Notes: generated by a model from the sequence alone, not told the origin. DNA of 64,000 nt from SHZL01 sp963784425 (GCA_963784425.1 CAWARM010000003.1:1-64000), one strand, 5' to 3'. Shown: positions 8,906-18,700, counted from the stretch's first letter. Made by a program: numbers and translations.

Positions 8906-8960
8906 TTTCACAATCTTTCATAATCTTTCACAACTTCCTAAGTACTGACCGAGGCCGGGG
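8906..8960. promoter_or_regulatory. Phased TGAAA operator, copy C (inverted)
   Basis: On the plus strand TTTCA occurs at 8906, 8916 and 8926, exactly 10 bp apart. It is followed by the degenerate fourth site TCCTA at 8936 and by GCCGGGG at 8954-8960. This is the reverse complement of copies A and B. The ATG of the beta-helix gene lies 39 bp downstream. Beyond the box, GCCGGGG-n3-GAnTATTG is shared with the leftward side of copy A, which suggests a common promoter core. Confidence 0.6.
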
Positions 8961-8998
8961 TGGGACTATTGAGGCTCCTTCCACAACCGGAGTTTCCC

Positions 8999-10300
8999 AT
9001 GAAACAAAGTCATCTGTTCAGTTGTACCGCGCTTGCATTGAGCCTTTCCCTGGTGCCCATCGCATACGCAAAACCGGCAAACCAGGACCCCCTGTACCTG
9101 TCCAGCGTGGCCGAACTCGAGGCTGCCCTGGTCGACGACAACGCCGGCCGCCGTTTGGTTTTGCTGAGCGGCACTTACGCGATCAATGCCCCTTTGGTGG
9201 TGCCGGACGGTGTATCCCTCGAAGGTGAAGGCATTATGTTGACAGATGGTCTGCCAACCGGTTTCGAACCGGGTACGGAGACCACCATCGTCGCTGCCAA
9301 TCCATTTGATGGTGATCTCCTGACCCTGGGTGACGGCGCGCAACTGAGGGGCTTGCAGATCGAGCAGCCGTTCGAGGCTGCCGGGAACGTCGTGACCATC
9401 AAGTCACGGGCGCCCGGCGACACGGTCTCCGCTTCCATCGTTGACTGTGAGCTGATCAGCGACAACATCAACGGCATCGGTCCGGACGGTCCGGTCGGCG
9501 GGGGCGTGCTGGTGTTCACGCGAAATCCGAATCCGGCCGGCGATCCGCCGCCACATAACGGCTCCGATCTTGCCGTGCGAATGGACAACTCCATCGTCCG
9601 GGTACCGCCTGGCGCCAATGCCGTGTTCGGTATCAACTTCTCTTCGCTGTCCAGCGTGACGATTTCACTGACGCGCAACCGGCTCGAGGGCACACTCAAT
9701 GTCGTGGGAGGTGTTAGCCGGTTCGACCAGGTGTCCGGATCCGCGCTCATGGTTTATTCTGATCGCAACCTGTATGAGGGCACGGCCGATGACACCGGCA
9801 TGCAAATACAGGGTGGGGCCGCCCCACCGGTACCGGTTCCAGCCCCGGGGTCTAATGACAACTACGTCTACGTGAGCTCAAACAATGACCGCATTGAGGG
9901 CTTCGGCTGGGGTGTTCTCGCGTCTGCTGCGCGCCGGTTCAACGATACGACTGGCCCGAGTTCCCGCAATACGGTCGATCTGCGCATTCGTGGTCTCTCG
10001 CTCAACTCGCAGGGAGCTGGAGCGGCCGACTTATCGTTATTCGCAGCACAATCCAACGGGCAGTATTCGCCAGGCGATGACAACACGCTGCTCGTGCTGA
10101 TTCGCGATACGACCGGCAGCGGGCCGACCGACAATCGCTATGGCGCGACTGCCGATGACACAGGGGATCCGCTGCCAAGCAATCTTGGCAGCGGCAACCG
10201 GCTGGAATTAAGCGGCAATCAGCGGTCCTTCGACAAGGCAAACGCCAACATCATCCCGCTTCCTCCAACCAGGTTTTTCGCGGGTGGTCTTAAAAACTGA
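8999..10300 (+). CDS. Exported right-handed beta-helix protein, paralogue 3
   Basis: This 433-residue protein is the third member of the local family, with the same landmarks as the product at 2216: VAELEAAL, VVPDGVSLEGEG, GFEPGTETTI, GDLLTLGDG, GDPPPHNGS, NNDRIEGFGWGV, and a Pro-rich end PLPPTRFFAGG. I chose the ATG at 8999 because it has a clear Sec signal peptide (residues 1-22, ending IAYAKP) and CCGGAG about 7 bases upstream; an in-frame GTG at 8960 would add a non-signal extension. It is probably periplasmic, surface-exposed or secreted. No catalytic residues are recognisable. It has its own promoter region with operator copy C and ends in a strong terminator, so it is a single-gene transcript. 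Confidence 0.75.
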   Translation: MKQSHLFSCTALALSLSLVPIAYAKPANQDPLYLSSVAELEAALVDDNAGRRLVLLSGTYAINAPLVVPDGVSLEGEGIMLTDGLPTGFEPGTETTIVAANPFDGDLLTLGDGAQLRGLQIEQPFEAAGNVVTIKSRAPGDTVSASIVDCELISDNINGIGPDGPVGGGVLVFTRNPNPAGDPPPHNGSDLAVRMDNSIVRVPPGANAVFGINFSSLSSVTISLTRNRLEGTLNVVGGVSRFDQVSGSALMVYSDRNLYEGTADDTGMQIQGGAAPPVPVPAPGSNDNYVYVSSNNDRIEGFGWGVLASAARRFNDTTGPSSRNTVDLRIRGLSLNSQGAGAADLSLFAAQSNGQYSPGDDNTLLVLIRDTTGSGPTDNRYGATADDTGDPLPSNLGSGNRLELSGNQRSFDKANANIIPLPPTRFFAGGLKN

Positions 10301-10311
10301 AACGGGTACAC

Positions 10312-10348
10312 AAAAGGGGGGTCGGAAATAAATTCCGGCCCCTCTTTT
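10312..10348. terminator. Bidirectional intrinsic terminator
   Basis: The stem 10312-10327 (AAAAGGGGGG then TCGGAA) pairs along all 16 positions, allowing G-T pairs, with 10333-10348. The loop is 5 bases and the right arm ends in TTTT. The A-run on the left gives a T-run on the other strand. It therefore serves both the beta-helix gene (plus) and the convergent tonB gene (minus). Confidence 0.8.
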
Positions 10349-10395
10349 CGCGAGAACAAACAGGATACAACCCCGCAGAACCCGTGACCGGATTT

Positions 10396-11265
10396 TCACT
10401 CGGAACCAAAGGTCGTTTCAAAACGCCAGGTACGCACAATTTGCAGGATATCAACCTGCTTCGCAATGTCATCCGGCAAGGGCGCATAGGGCCCTGCCAG
10501 TTGCACGATGTTGCGCGCTGCGTCATCAATTTCCCGAATGCCTGAACTGCGCTTCACCTCGATACTTTCAATAGATCCGTTCTGGTGAATACCCACGGAC
10601 AGGACCAGGTCACCGTGCAGTTTCTTTTGGCGCAGCTCGACCGGGTAATTGAGGTTGCCCACGCGCTCGACTTTGGCCACCCAGGCACTCATGTAGGCGG
10701 CAAACTCGTATTGCCTGGTGTTGGCGGAAATCTGCTTGCGCCTCGGCAGCTTGGATACAAACTGCTTACGCTGGCTGAGTTCCGGCTGCAAGCTGGCCAT
10801 TTCCATGCTTTGTCGCATCAGGCGCGCAGCGCTCGGGGCTTCCAGTTCCGGCTGCTCAATTTCGGTCGTCTCCTTCACGCTGGCCTGCTCTGCCTCATGC
10901 GTGATGACTTCCCGTTGAGTGGTTTGCGGCGCAGGAACTTCCTGCGTGCTCTGCAATGCGTCATGGCCCTGGGCTGGAATGGGCAGGATGCCACTCTCCG
11001 GCTGCGAAGGCCGGTGTTTCTCTTTGGACTCACCTCCACCCTGCTGGTTGGCCTGGGCCAGGAAGTCTGCCTTGTCCGGTTCTTTTTCAGATCGCCACTG
11101 GACCAGCACGACATCCAGCGTATCGGCCAACCTTGGCATGGGGTTCAACTCGGGGCCAAAGCGCACACCCAACAAGATCGCCGCGTGCAAGGCAATCGCG
11201 CCCACCAGGCATAGCATGAACCGGTCGTGCATCCAGCTGGATTGGGATTTAACCTGGCTTCTCAT
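10396..11265 (-). CDS. tonB: TonB-family energy transducer
   Basis: A 289-residue protein with one N-terminal membrane anchor (about residues 16-34, LCLVGAIALHAAILLG), a long Gln/Glu/Pro-rich periplasmic linker (about 60-190) and a C-terminal TonB domain (about 200-289, with YPVELRQKKLHGDLVLSV and IVRTWRFETTF). It would couple the ExbBD proton-motive complex to outer-membrane receptors. No exbB or exbD gene is in the window. Its ATG overlaps the gshB stop as ATGA, so the two are translationally coupled. In Pseudomonas a TonB-like gene sits in the same place between gshB and the chromosome side of the Chp cluster. The nearest receptor is encoded at 6171, but partnership is not proven. Confidence 0.85.
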   Translation of the reverse strand: MRSQVKSQSSWMHDRFMLCLVGAIALHAAILLGVRFGPELNPMPRLADTLDVVLVQWRSEKEPDKADFLAQANQQGGGESKEKHRPSQPESGILPIPAQGHDALQSTQEVPAPQTTQREVITHEAEQASVKETTEIEQPELEAPSAARLMRQSMEMASLQPELSQRKQFVSKLPRRKQISANTRQYEFAAYMSAWVAKVERVGNLNYPVELRQKKLHGDLVLSVGIHQNGSIESIEVKRSSGIREIDDAARNIVQLAGPYAPLPDDIAKQVDILQIVRTWRFETTFGSE

Positions 11266-12242
11266 TGCCTGCCGTGATGTTGTTCCATGGCGTTAAAGAG
11301 ATCGGCCGCGATATTCAGACCAAACTGTGCATCCAGTTCGCGAATGCACGTCGGGCTGGTCACGTTAATCTCGGTCAGGTAGTCGCCGATCACGTCCAGC
11401 CCGGCAAACAGGATGCCGCGACGACACAGTTCCGGCCCTACCTGCGCGCTGATCCAGTGATCCCGTTCGCTTAGCGGCACTCCTTTGCCGGTGCCGCCCT
11501 TGGCCAAATTGCCGCGAAACTCACCCGGGCCGGGTATCCGTGCCAGCGCATACGGCGCAGGCACCCCGTTCACCATCAGGATGCGTTTATCGCCCTGCGT
11601 GATCTCCGGAATGTATTTTTGCACCATGATCAGGTCTCTATCGCCCCGGGTTATGGTCTCGATGATGACATTCAGGTTCGGATCATCCGGTCGCGCCTGG
11701 AAAATCGATTCGCCACCCATTGCACCCAGCGGCTTGACCACGGACAGACCATGCTGGGCGACGAATGCCCGGATGTCTCCTGTGCTCTGCGTAATCCAGG
11801 TGGGAACACAACACTGCGGAAACTGCGTGAGGAAACACTTTTCATTGGCATCGCGCAGGGACTGTGGGCGATTGACTACCAGTACCCCGGCGCGCTCTGC
11901 CAGGTCGAGGATGTAGGTGGTGTAGACGTAGGCGAGGTCGAAGGGTGGGTCCTTGCGCATCAACAGGAAATCGAGCGAGGCCAACCCGAGCTTGGCGGGC
12001 TCACCCAGCGTGAACCAGTTCTCCTTCTGGTCCCGGACCTCCAATGGGCGCATCACTCCCAAGGCCGTACCATCATGCACGCTCAGATCAGATGGCTCCA
12101 TGTACCAGAGTTCGTGACCACGGCGCTGCGCTTCCAGCAACATGGCAAAGGTTGAATCCTTGTAGGCCTTGATACCGGAGATGGGATCCATCACCACCCC
12201 GGTTCGGCGTGGGATTGCTGATTGGTGTGCCGCTGCTGACAT
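11262..12242 (-). CDS. gshB: Glutathione synthetase
   Basis: A 326-residue ATP-grasp ligase that joins gamma-glutamylcysteine and glycine. The N-terminus (GVVMDPISGIKAYKDSTFAMLLEAQRRGHEL) matches GshB closely. Other family blocks are PLGAMGGESIF, the ATP-binding VQKYIPEITQGDKRI and the C-terminal EINVTSPTC. The frame is open to 12470, but the family start is the ATG at 12242, preceded by AAGGAAGG; the upstream codons do not resemble GshB. It is divergent from pilG with a 290-bp intergenic region and coupled to tonB downstream. Length is close to the usual 315-320. Confidence 0.95.
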   Translation of the reverse strand: MSAAAHQSAIPRRTGVVMDPISGIKAYKDSTFAMLLEAQRRGHELWYMEPSDLSVHDGTALGVMRPLEVRDQKENWFTLGEPAKLGLASLDFLLMRKDPPFDLAYVYTTYILDLAERAGVLVVNRPQSLRDANEKCFLTQFPQCCVPTWITQSTGDIRAFVAQHGLSVVKPLGAMGGESIFQARPDDPNLNVIIETITRGDRDLIMVQKYIPEITQGDKRILMVNGVPAPYALARIPGPGEFRGNLAKGGTGKGVPLSERDHWISAQVGPELCRRGILFAGLDVIGDYLTEINVTSPTCIRELDAQFGLNIAADLFNAMEQHHGRQ

Positions 12243-12446
12243 ACATCCTTCCTTGTTTAAAGCGTGGTGACCTTTCCCTGTACAGCATCTTCCGGCAAGG
12301 CTGCAGTCCATATTATCAGGCTCAAATGGTGTCCGTTCCAGCTTTCGCACAGAAAACCGGGTGAAATGGAAGCCGGAAAAGCAATTCAGGTATTCTTTAG
12401 CTTTCCAGCATAAGCTCTTGTAACTACTGGCTTGTACGCCCGGAAG

Positions 12447-12455
12447 TGGTAGTAT
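12447..12455 (+). promoter_or_regulatory. Possible extended -10 promoter for pilG
   Basis: TGG-TAGTAT at 12447-12455 fits an extended -10 (TGn plus hexamer), 80 bp before the pilG start. There is no good -35. The remainder of 12243-12534, between divergent gshB and pilG, shows no other clear signal. Confidence 0.3.
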
Positions 12456-12534
12456 ATGGACTCTTAGCAAACTGGGTTGAGAGGGTGTATTCTCACAAGG
12501 GGGCCAGGGTGGCCATCGGCAGGAATATCTAGGG

Positions 12535-12972
12535 ATGGATTTTATGACTCAGCAATACGCTAACGGCACAGCCGTCAAACTCAACGGTGCAGCAAAGTCG
12601 TCAGGTCTTCGTATCCTGGTCGTTGATGACAGTGCAACCATACGTCGTTCCGCGGAAAGCATGCTGGCAGGAGAAGGCCACGAAGTGGTGACTGCGGAAA
12701 ATGGCTTCGACGCCTTGTCCAAAGTGGCGCGCCACAACCCCGATCTCATCTTTGTAGACATCATGATGCCGCGCCTCGACGGCTACCAGACCTGCGCCAT
12801 CATAAAGAACAATTCACAGTACAGGGCCACTCCCGTCATCATGCTGACCAGTAAGGACGGCCTGTTTGATCAGGCCCGCGGGCGCGTGGTGGGCTCAGAC
12901 CTTTATCTGACCAAGCCATTCACAAAGGACGAGTTACTTGCAGCGGTGGCGCAGCACACATCCGCCCGGTAA
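12535..12972 (+). CDS. pilG: PilG-type single-domain response regulator
   Basis: A 145-residue CheY-like receiver. The acidic pair DD is at residues 31-32, the phospho-acceptor Asp75 lies in FVDIMMPRLDGYQTCAIIKNN, and the conserved LTKPF follows. This last block is nearly identical to PilG of Pseudomonas aeruginosa, which stimulates pilus extension in the Chp pathway. A second ATG at 12544 has AGGG 9 bases upstream and could be the true start; the N-terminal 20 residues are not conserved. It is the first gene of the plus-strand Chp operon. The PilH gene that usually follows is missing, and pilI comes next. Confidence 0.9.
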   Translation: MDFMTQQYANGTAVKLNGAAKSSGLRILVVDDSATIRRSAESMLAGEGHEVVTAENGFDALSKVARHNPDLIFVDIMMPRLDGYQTCAIIKNNSQYRATPVIMLTSKDGLFDQARGRVVGSDLYLTKPFTKDELLAAVAQHTSAR

Positions 12973-13026
12973 TCCATAACTAACCAGAACCATCAAGGTC
13001 CACGAACACGGAACGTGAAGGGACAG

Positions 13027-13575
13027 ATGAAAACAAAGAACGACAGGGCGGCTTTTCGCAAGCTGCAGGAATATCAGCGCCGCAGCGAGGTTTTCAAACC
13101 GGGCACCGGCGCCAGCGGCAGCCATTCGCAGGAATGGAGCGGAGTGACATTTCGTCTTGGTGATTCCCGCCTCGCCTGCAATATCGAAAAAATACAGGAA
13201 ATTCTTCCCCTTCCATCGGCCACACCGGTGCCGGGCGCCAAACCGTGGATCCTCGGGCTGGCCAACGTACGCGGTAACCTGATGACTGTTATTGACCTTG
13301 GCTGGTATCTGGAAGGCACACAATCGCAGATCACACCCCGCAGCCGATTGTTGTCCACCGGCCCGCAAAAGTCACCGGTGGGACTGCTCATTGACGAGGT
13401 CTTCGGCCAGCGCCACTTCCTCAACAGTGACGCAGACGACGCTGAGCTGCAGGAAAATTCATCGCTGCGCCAACTGGTGCGCAAAAAACATCGGCTCGGC
13501 ACCGAGTCCTGGCACGAGTTGGACATGGACCAGCTGTTCAAGACCGCGGAGTTTCTCAATGGCGCTGCGACGTAA
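13027..13575 (+). CDS. pilI: PilI-type CheW adaptor
   Basis: A 182-residue CheW-domain protein (about residues 38-175; GVTFRLGDSRLACNIEKIQEIL and ILGLANVRGNLMTVIDL) that should link the PilJ receptor to the ChpA kinase. I chose the ATG at 13027, with GAAGGGA just upstream; an in-frame GTG at 13015 is less likely. It follows pilG by 54 bp and precedes pilJ. The position and the order pilG-pilI-pilJ identify it as PilI rather than a flagellar CheW. Confidence 0.9.
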   Translation: MKTKNDRAAFRKLQEYQRRSEVFKPGTGASGSHSQEWSGVTFRLGDSRLACNIEKIQEILPLPSATPVPGAKPWILGLANVRGNLMTVIDLGWYLEGTQSQITPRSRLLSTGPQKSPVGLLIDEVFGQRHFLNSDADDAELQENSSLRQLVRKKHRLGTESWHELDMDQLFKTAEFLNGAAT

Positions 13576-13645
13576 AATTCTGCACAAGCGGGGGCAAGCC
13601 ACCCAAAAGGGCTATTTACTCAATCCTGAGAAAGAGCAAAAGCAC

Positions 13646-15685
13646 ATGAAAACCGAAACTTCCAGGCCGGCACTGCAGCGCTCGGGGCTTTTATACATCA
13701 TGGTCGGCTTACTCGTGTTCCTGCTGGCTTTCGTTGCAGTGACATTTTTTCTCATTACGCGTGACAGCCGCAACCAGCAAACATGGATTAGCCACACCAC
13801 CAATGTCCAGGTGCTTTCCCAGCAAATGGCCAAGTCTGCGCTGGAAGCTGCCGAAGGAACCCTGGTCGCATTTGTTGAACTGGGCGATGCACGCGGCGAC
13901 ATAGAACACGATATGACCAGCCTGATGGACGGCGACCGGGTTCAATCCCTGCCGCCACTGCCACGCTCGATGCGGGAGTCCGTTACGACATTGAACAGTA
14001 CCTGGGAGCGCATCGATGCGAATGCGCAAACCATCCTCAAGCGGGAAGAACTGATACTGAACGTGGCAAAGTCCAGTGCTGAATTTATTGATGCACTCCC
14101 CAAAATGCAAACATTGACGGATGACGCAGTTCGGGTGCTGACCAAGAACGACGCTTCCAGCCAGCAGATCTTCGTCGCCGGCAGGCAATTGGTCCTGTCT
14201 GACCGGATTCTGCGCCACCTCAATGAAATCCTGCGGGGCGGTAACGGCGTCGCCGATTCCGTGGATAATTTCCGCAAGGAAGTCGACTACTTTGATCAGA
14301 TGCTGACTGCATTGCTGCGCGGCAGCAACACGGTGGGCGTTTCCCAGGTACGCAACGGCGAGGCCCTGGATGACCTTGCCCAGGTCAGTGATTTATGGAC
14401 CGGGATCAAGCCCCAGATTGAACTCATCCTCGCTTCCTCAGCAGATCTGGTGGCCGTGCGCACCGCTGCCGACAATATCTTCCTGGACAGTAAAGACATG
14501 TTTGACCAGGCGCGATTGGTTGCCGAAGTCATACAGGCACAGTCCAGTTCACAAGTCTGGCCCTCGTTGTGGTCAGGATCCCTGGCTCTGATCCTGATGC
14601 TGGCCATCGTTTCCTGGCTGGTGCGAGCCTTCCTCACCGCTGAGCGCAAGCGCGCGCTGGATGCAGGCACACAAAACCAGCGCAACCAGCAGGCCATCAT
14701 GCGCCTGCTGGATGAAATGGAGTCCCTGGCCGATGGTGACCTCACGGTCCACGCCACGGTTACCGATGACATGACCGGCGCCATTGCAGACTCAGTCAAC
14801 TTTGCAGTAGAGCAACTGCGGGGCCTGGTCACGGGAATCAACATGACCGCCTTGACCGTAGCTGAATCAGCGCAGGAAACCATGGCTACTACCGGTAACC
14901 TGGCCAAAGCTTCAGGCCTGCAGGCAGAGCAAGTACGTGCGGTAACGGAAACCATCAACGAGATGGCGGGTTCCTTCGACAAGATGGCCGCCCGCTCACG
15001 TGAATCGAGTGAGGTAGCGGAGCGGTCGGTAGCCATTGCCAATAACGGTTCACAAATGGTGCAACAGACCATTCGCGGCATGGACACGATTCGTGATCAG
15101 ATCCAGAAAACGTCCAAGCGCATCAAACGCCTCGGTGAGTCGTCGCAGGAAATCGGCGATATCGTCGAGCTCATCAATGGCATTGCCGAACAGACCAACA
15201 TCCTGGCCTTGAACGCGGCCATCCAGTCCGCCTCGGCTGGAGGCGCAGGACGTGGTTTCGCGGTCGTAGCCGATGAAGTCCAACGGCTGGCGGAGCGTGC
15301 CACGAATGCTACGCGGCGAATTGAAATGCTGGTGCAGAACATCCAGACGGACACCGCCGAAGCAGTAGTGTCGATGGAGTCCACAACTTCAGAAGTGGTC
15401 AACGGCGCCAAGAAAGCTGAAGACGCAGGTGAGGCCCTGGGCCGGATTGAGTCCGTATCGATCAACCTGTCGCGCATGATTGAAGAGATCGCGCAGGAGG
15501 CACAAACCCAGTCCATCACGGCTACCAGGGTGGCTGGTGAAATGAATGCGATTCGCGACATTTCCATCCAGACCTCGGAAGGCACTAACCAGACGGCCCA
15601 CTCAATGGGCACATTAGCTAACCTCGTGGCCCAGCTGCGGGAGTCGGTAGCCGACTTCAAGCTGCCGGCCAAGAAGGAAGCCTGA
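13646..15685 (+). CDS. pilJ: PilJ-type methyl-accepting chemoreceptor
   Basis: A 679-residue inner-membrane receptor of the Chp system. TM1 is at about residues 15-37, a mostly helical periplasmic domain spans 38-304, TM2 is at about 305-330, then a HAMP linker (RLLDEMESLADGDLTV) and the MCP signalling domain. The hairpin tip EQTNILALNAAIQSASAGG is followed by GRGFAVVADEVQRLAER. The blocks SKRIKRLGESSQEIGDIV are shared with PilJ of Pseudomonas. The frame is open from 13292, but that part overlaps pilI; the ATG at 13646 gives the expected N-terminus. It follows pilI by 70 bp. In known systems PilJ senses surface contact through the pilin. Confidence 0.9.
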   Translation: MKTETSRPALQRSGLLYIMVGLLVFLLAFVAVTFFLITRDSRNQQTWISHTTNVQVLSQQMAKSALEAAEGTLVAFVELGDARGDIEHDMTSLMDGDRVQSLPPLPRSMRESVTTLNSTWERIDANAQTILKREELILNVAKSSAEFIDALPKMQTLTDDAVRVLTKNDASSQQIFVAGRQLVLSDRILRHLNEILRGGNGVADSVDNFRKEVDYFDQMLTALLRGSNTVGVSQVRNGEALDDLAQVSDLWTGIKPQIELILASSADLVAVRTAADNIFLDSKDMFDQARLVAEVIQAQSSSQVWPSLWSGSLALILMLAIVSWLVRAFLTAERKRALDAGTQNQRNQQAIMRLLDEMESLADGDLTVHATVTDDMTGAIADSVNFAVEQLRGLVTGINMTALTVAESAQETMATTGNLAKASGLQAEQVRAVTETINEMAGSFDKMAARSRESSEVAERSVAIANNGSQMVQQTIRGMDTIRDQIQKTSKRIKRLGESSQEIGDIVELINGIAEQTNILALNAAIQSASAGGAGRGFAVVADEVQRLAERATNATRRIEMLVQNIQTDTAEAVVSMESTTSEVVNGAKKAEDAGEALGRIESVSINLSRMIEEIAQEAQTQSITATRVAGEMNAIRDISIQTSEGTNQTAHSMGTLANLVAQLRESVADFKLPAKKEA

Positions 15686-15723
15686 CCGGTTGATGCCGGC
15701 GGCGCAGGGAGTGATCAGGGATA

Positions 15724-18700
15724 ATGCTTGAAGGAACCAACGCAAGCGCGGCCATACGCTGGGTTCGACAAGACCTGGATGAAGCATTGCAGGTCGTGCG
15801 TGACAACCTCGAAGCCTTCGCCGCTGACCCCTCGGAGCGAGCGCCTTTAAAGATCGTGCAAGACCGGTTAGAGCAGTTGAACCTGACCTTCCTGACCATG
15901 GAGCAAAAGGGCGCCAGCATCCTCACCGATGAGATGATTGCGGTTGGCGGGCACATGCTGCACAACGGCAAGGCTGGTGACTCCGAATCACTTGCTGCCC
16001 TGACTGACGCGATTATCGTGTTGCCATCCTACCTGGACCGCTTGCAGGCTGGCCATGACGACCTGCCCATCCTGCTCCTGCCAACGCTGAACGAACTGCG
16101 GGCAACCTACGACGAAACGCTGCTCTCAGAAGGAACCTTGTTTGCGCCACAACTGGATGTGATGGTTCCGGAACTCGGTGGCTGCGAATCCACTGCCATC
16201 GCTGCCAGCGATTTCAGCGTGTTCTCGAATCGAATCCGCAACCAATACCAGATGAGTCTGCTGGGCTGGCTGAAAGCACAATCAAATACGGAGCTGCTGG
16301 AACCCTTATTGCAGGTATGCAACACGCTGCACACACGACTGAGCCGGAACAGCCTGCGCCGCTTGTGGTGGATCGCAGAAATGACCATCAGCGGTTTTCG
16401 CGATGGCGCGGTGGACAATGACCTGCCCCTGCGCCGGTTGTTCGCCCGCCTCGACCTGACCCTCAAGTCCATGACCGAGGGCGGCCAGGAAGGACCCTCG
16501 GAAGAGAGTTTGACAGCGCTTTCGCGCGCCCTGCTGTTTCACGCTGCCCAGGCCCGGCCCGGCACGAAGGCCATGGACATGCTGCGCCAACGATTCAAAC
16601 TGGATGAGCTGATACCGGACCGGGAAGCTCTGTTGCGGGCTCGCGGTGCCGTCTCCGGCCGGGACGCTGGTTTGTTCCGCTCCATTGGTGAGGCGATCCG
16701 CGAGGAAATGGCCCTGATCAAGGACACGCTCGACATGGAGCTGCGCACCGGACGCGTGGATAAAGACCAGCGGGAATCGAGCATCGCATCACTGCGCCAG
16801 CTGGCAGATACCTTGAACATGCTGAATCTGCCAGTCCCGGCACGCGCGGTAGAAAACCTGCTGCCTGGCCTGGAAGAAAGCGGTGATAAGGTCAGCAACG
16901 AACTGGATTCGCCCCTGCTGAAACTGGCGCGAAAGCTGATTGAGGTTGAGTCCATTCTTGACAGTCACATTCGCATGCTGGGTGAACCGGTCGGTTCCGG
17001 GGCCACGACCGGGTATATCGAACTGTCGGCCCACGAACAACGACTGATTGTCAGTTGTGTGCTTGACCAATGCGTAGTTAGCCTGCACGAAGTCCAGGAC
17101 ATCGTGCGCAAGCATCTGGCGGGTGATACTCAGGAAGATTTCTCCGCGCCCCTGAATTCCATCAGCGGGGCTTTGCTCCTCGCTGGCCAGGCAGAAGTAG
17201 CGGCGCTGACGGACAAGCTCGGACGCGCACTCCACGCCGGACTGCACGCCAAGGCTGAGGGCGCCTCTGACCAGGATGTTCGGCTGGAGACGCTGGCGGA
17301 TGCTGTCGCTGCACTGGAACTGTATCTGGCGGGCTGCCGTGATGAACAATCCAACAGCTTGCGATTCCTCGAAATCATGCACCAACGGCTGGAGGGATTG
17401 CCGGAAGCCAGCGCGAGTGGAGAAGCCCTGGAGCTCACCAGCATCCAGTTACCTGCGCCTTCGCTTGCAGCATTGGCGGTTGCAACATCAGCGGCAACAC
17501 CCTCTATCGATCCCGAGCTGCTGGCGGTTTTCCTCGAGGAATTCGACTCTGTTCGCAACCAACTGGGCACACAGCTGCCGAAATGGCTGCAGGATCCTGA
17601 CAACTCCAAGACACTGACCGAAGTAAAACGCGGCTTCCATACACTCAAGGGTAGCGGCCGCATGATAGGCGCAACCGAGATCGGTGATTTTGCCTGGCGC
17701 GTGGAAGAAGTCTTGAACCGGGTGGCCGAAGGCCGCCTCGCAGCTAACGAAACGGTTACCACCCTGGTCCGGCTCGCTGCCATGGCCCTGCCCGAACTCA
17801 AGGCACGGTTGCTGCATCAAGAGAGCGCTCTGCAGTCTTCAGCCATTGCCAGCTTTAACGCCTTTGGCCAAAAGCTGGCGCGCGGCGATACGCTTACCCT
17901 GGATAGTTTGCTTGCAATACTCCCCGGGAGCCTGGCATCCGGAGAATTGGTGTCCGGGCAGCTCGCGGCTGCGGAACTTGCATCAGCCGGCATCGAACAG
18001 GAATTGCAGGGCGCAGACGATATTCAGCCGGAACCGCTTGTCCAGGCTGGCCAGGACGAGCAGAAGGTCGATGCAGAACTGGCGCAGATCATGCTCTCGG
18101 AGATACGCCAACTCATTGGCGTGCTCAATGCATTTGCCTTCTCTGCGGGTGGTCGCGCGACGGTCACGGTCAACCAGGACCTCGTGCGGGCCGCACATAC
18201 GCTCGCAGGCACGCTCGCCATGGCGCCTGTGGGGCAGGAACACCTCGTGGCCAGGGCACTTGAACACTATTTCAGTGCAGCAGAGCAGCACGATGCAGCT
18301 GTGAGCAAACAGGCGGTCACCACGTTGCAGCTTTGCCTGCACCGCTTCCGCCAACGCCTGTATGTTCTCGAAGAAGGCCAGGCTGCAAGCTATCCGCTGG
18401 AGGATGAAAAACTGCTGGGCAGTCTTGCCACGCTCGCGGACGAGGCCAAGGTACGGCTACCCGCAGAAGCGCCAGCAGCCATTCCGGTAGAACCGGAGGT
18501 GCCGGCAGCGAGTGAGCCCGCGAGTGAACCCATTAGCGCACCTGCGGCAGTGCGCGATCCGATTCTGGCCAAGCTCGAAGAAGGCGGCATACTTGGCATC
18601 TTCCTGGAAGAAGCCACCGAGGTGCTGGAGCGCTGCGACACCCTGCTCAACAGCTGGCGGGACAAACTGGCTGATCAAAAACTGGTGAAAAACCTGCAAC

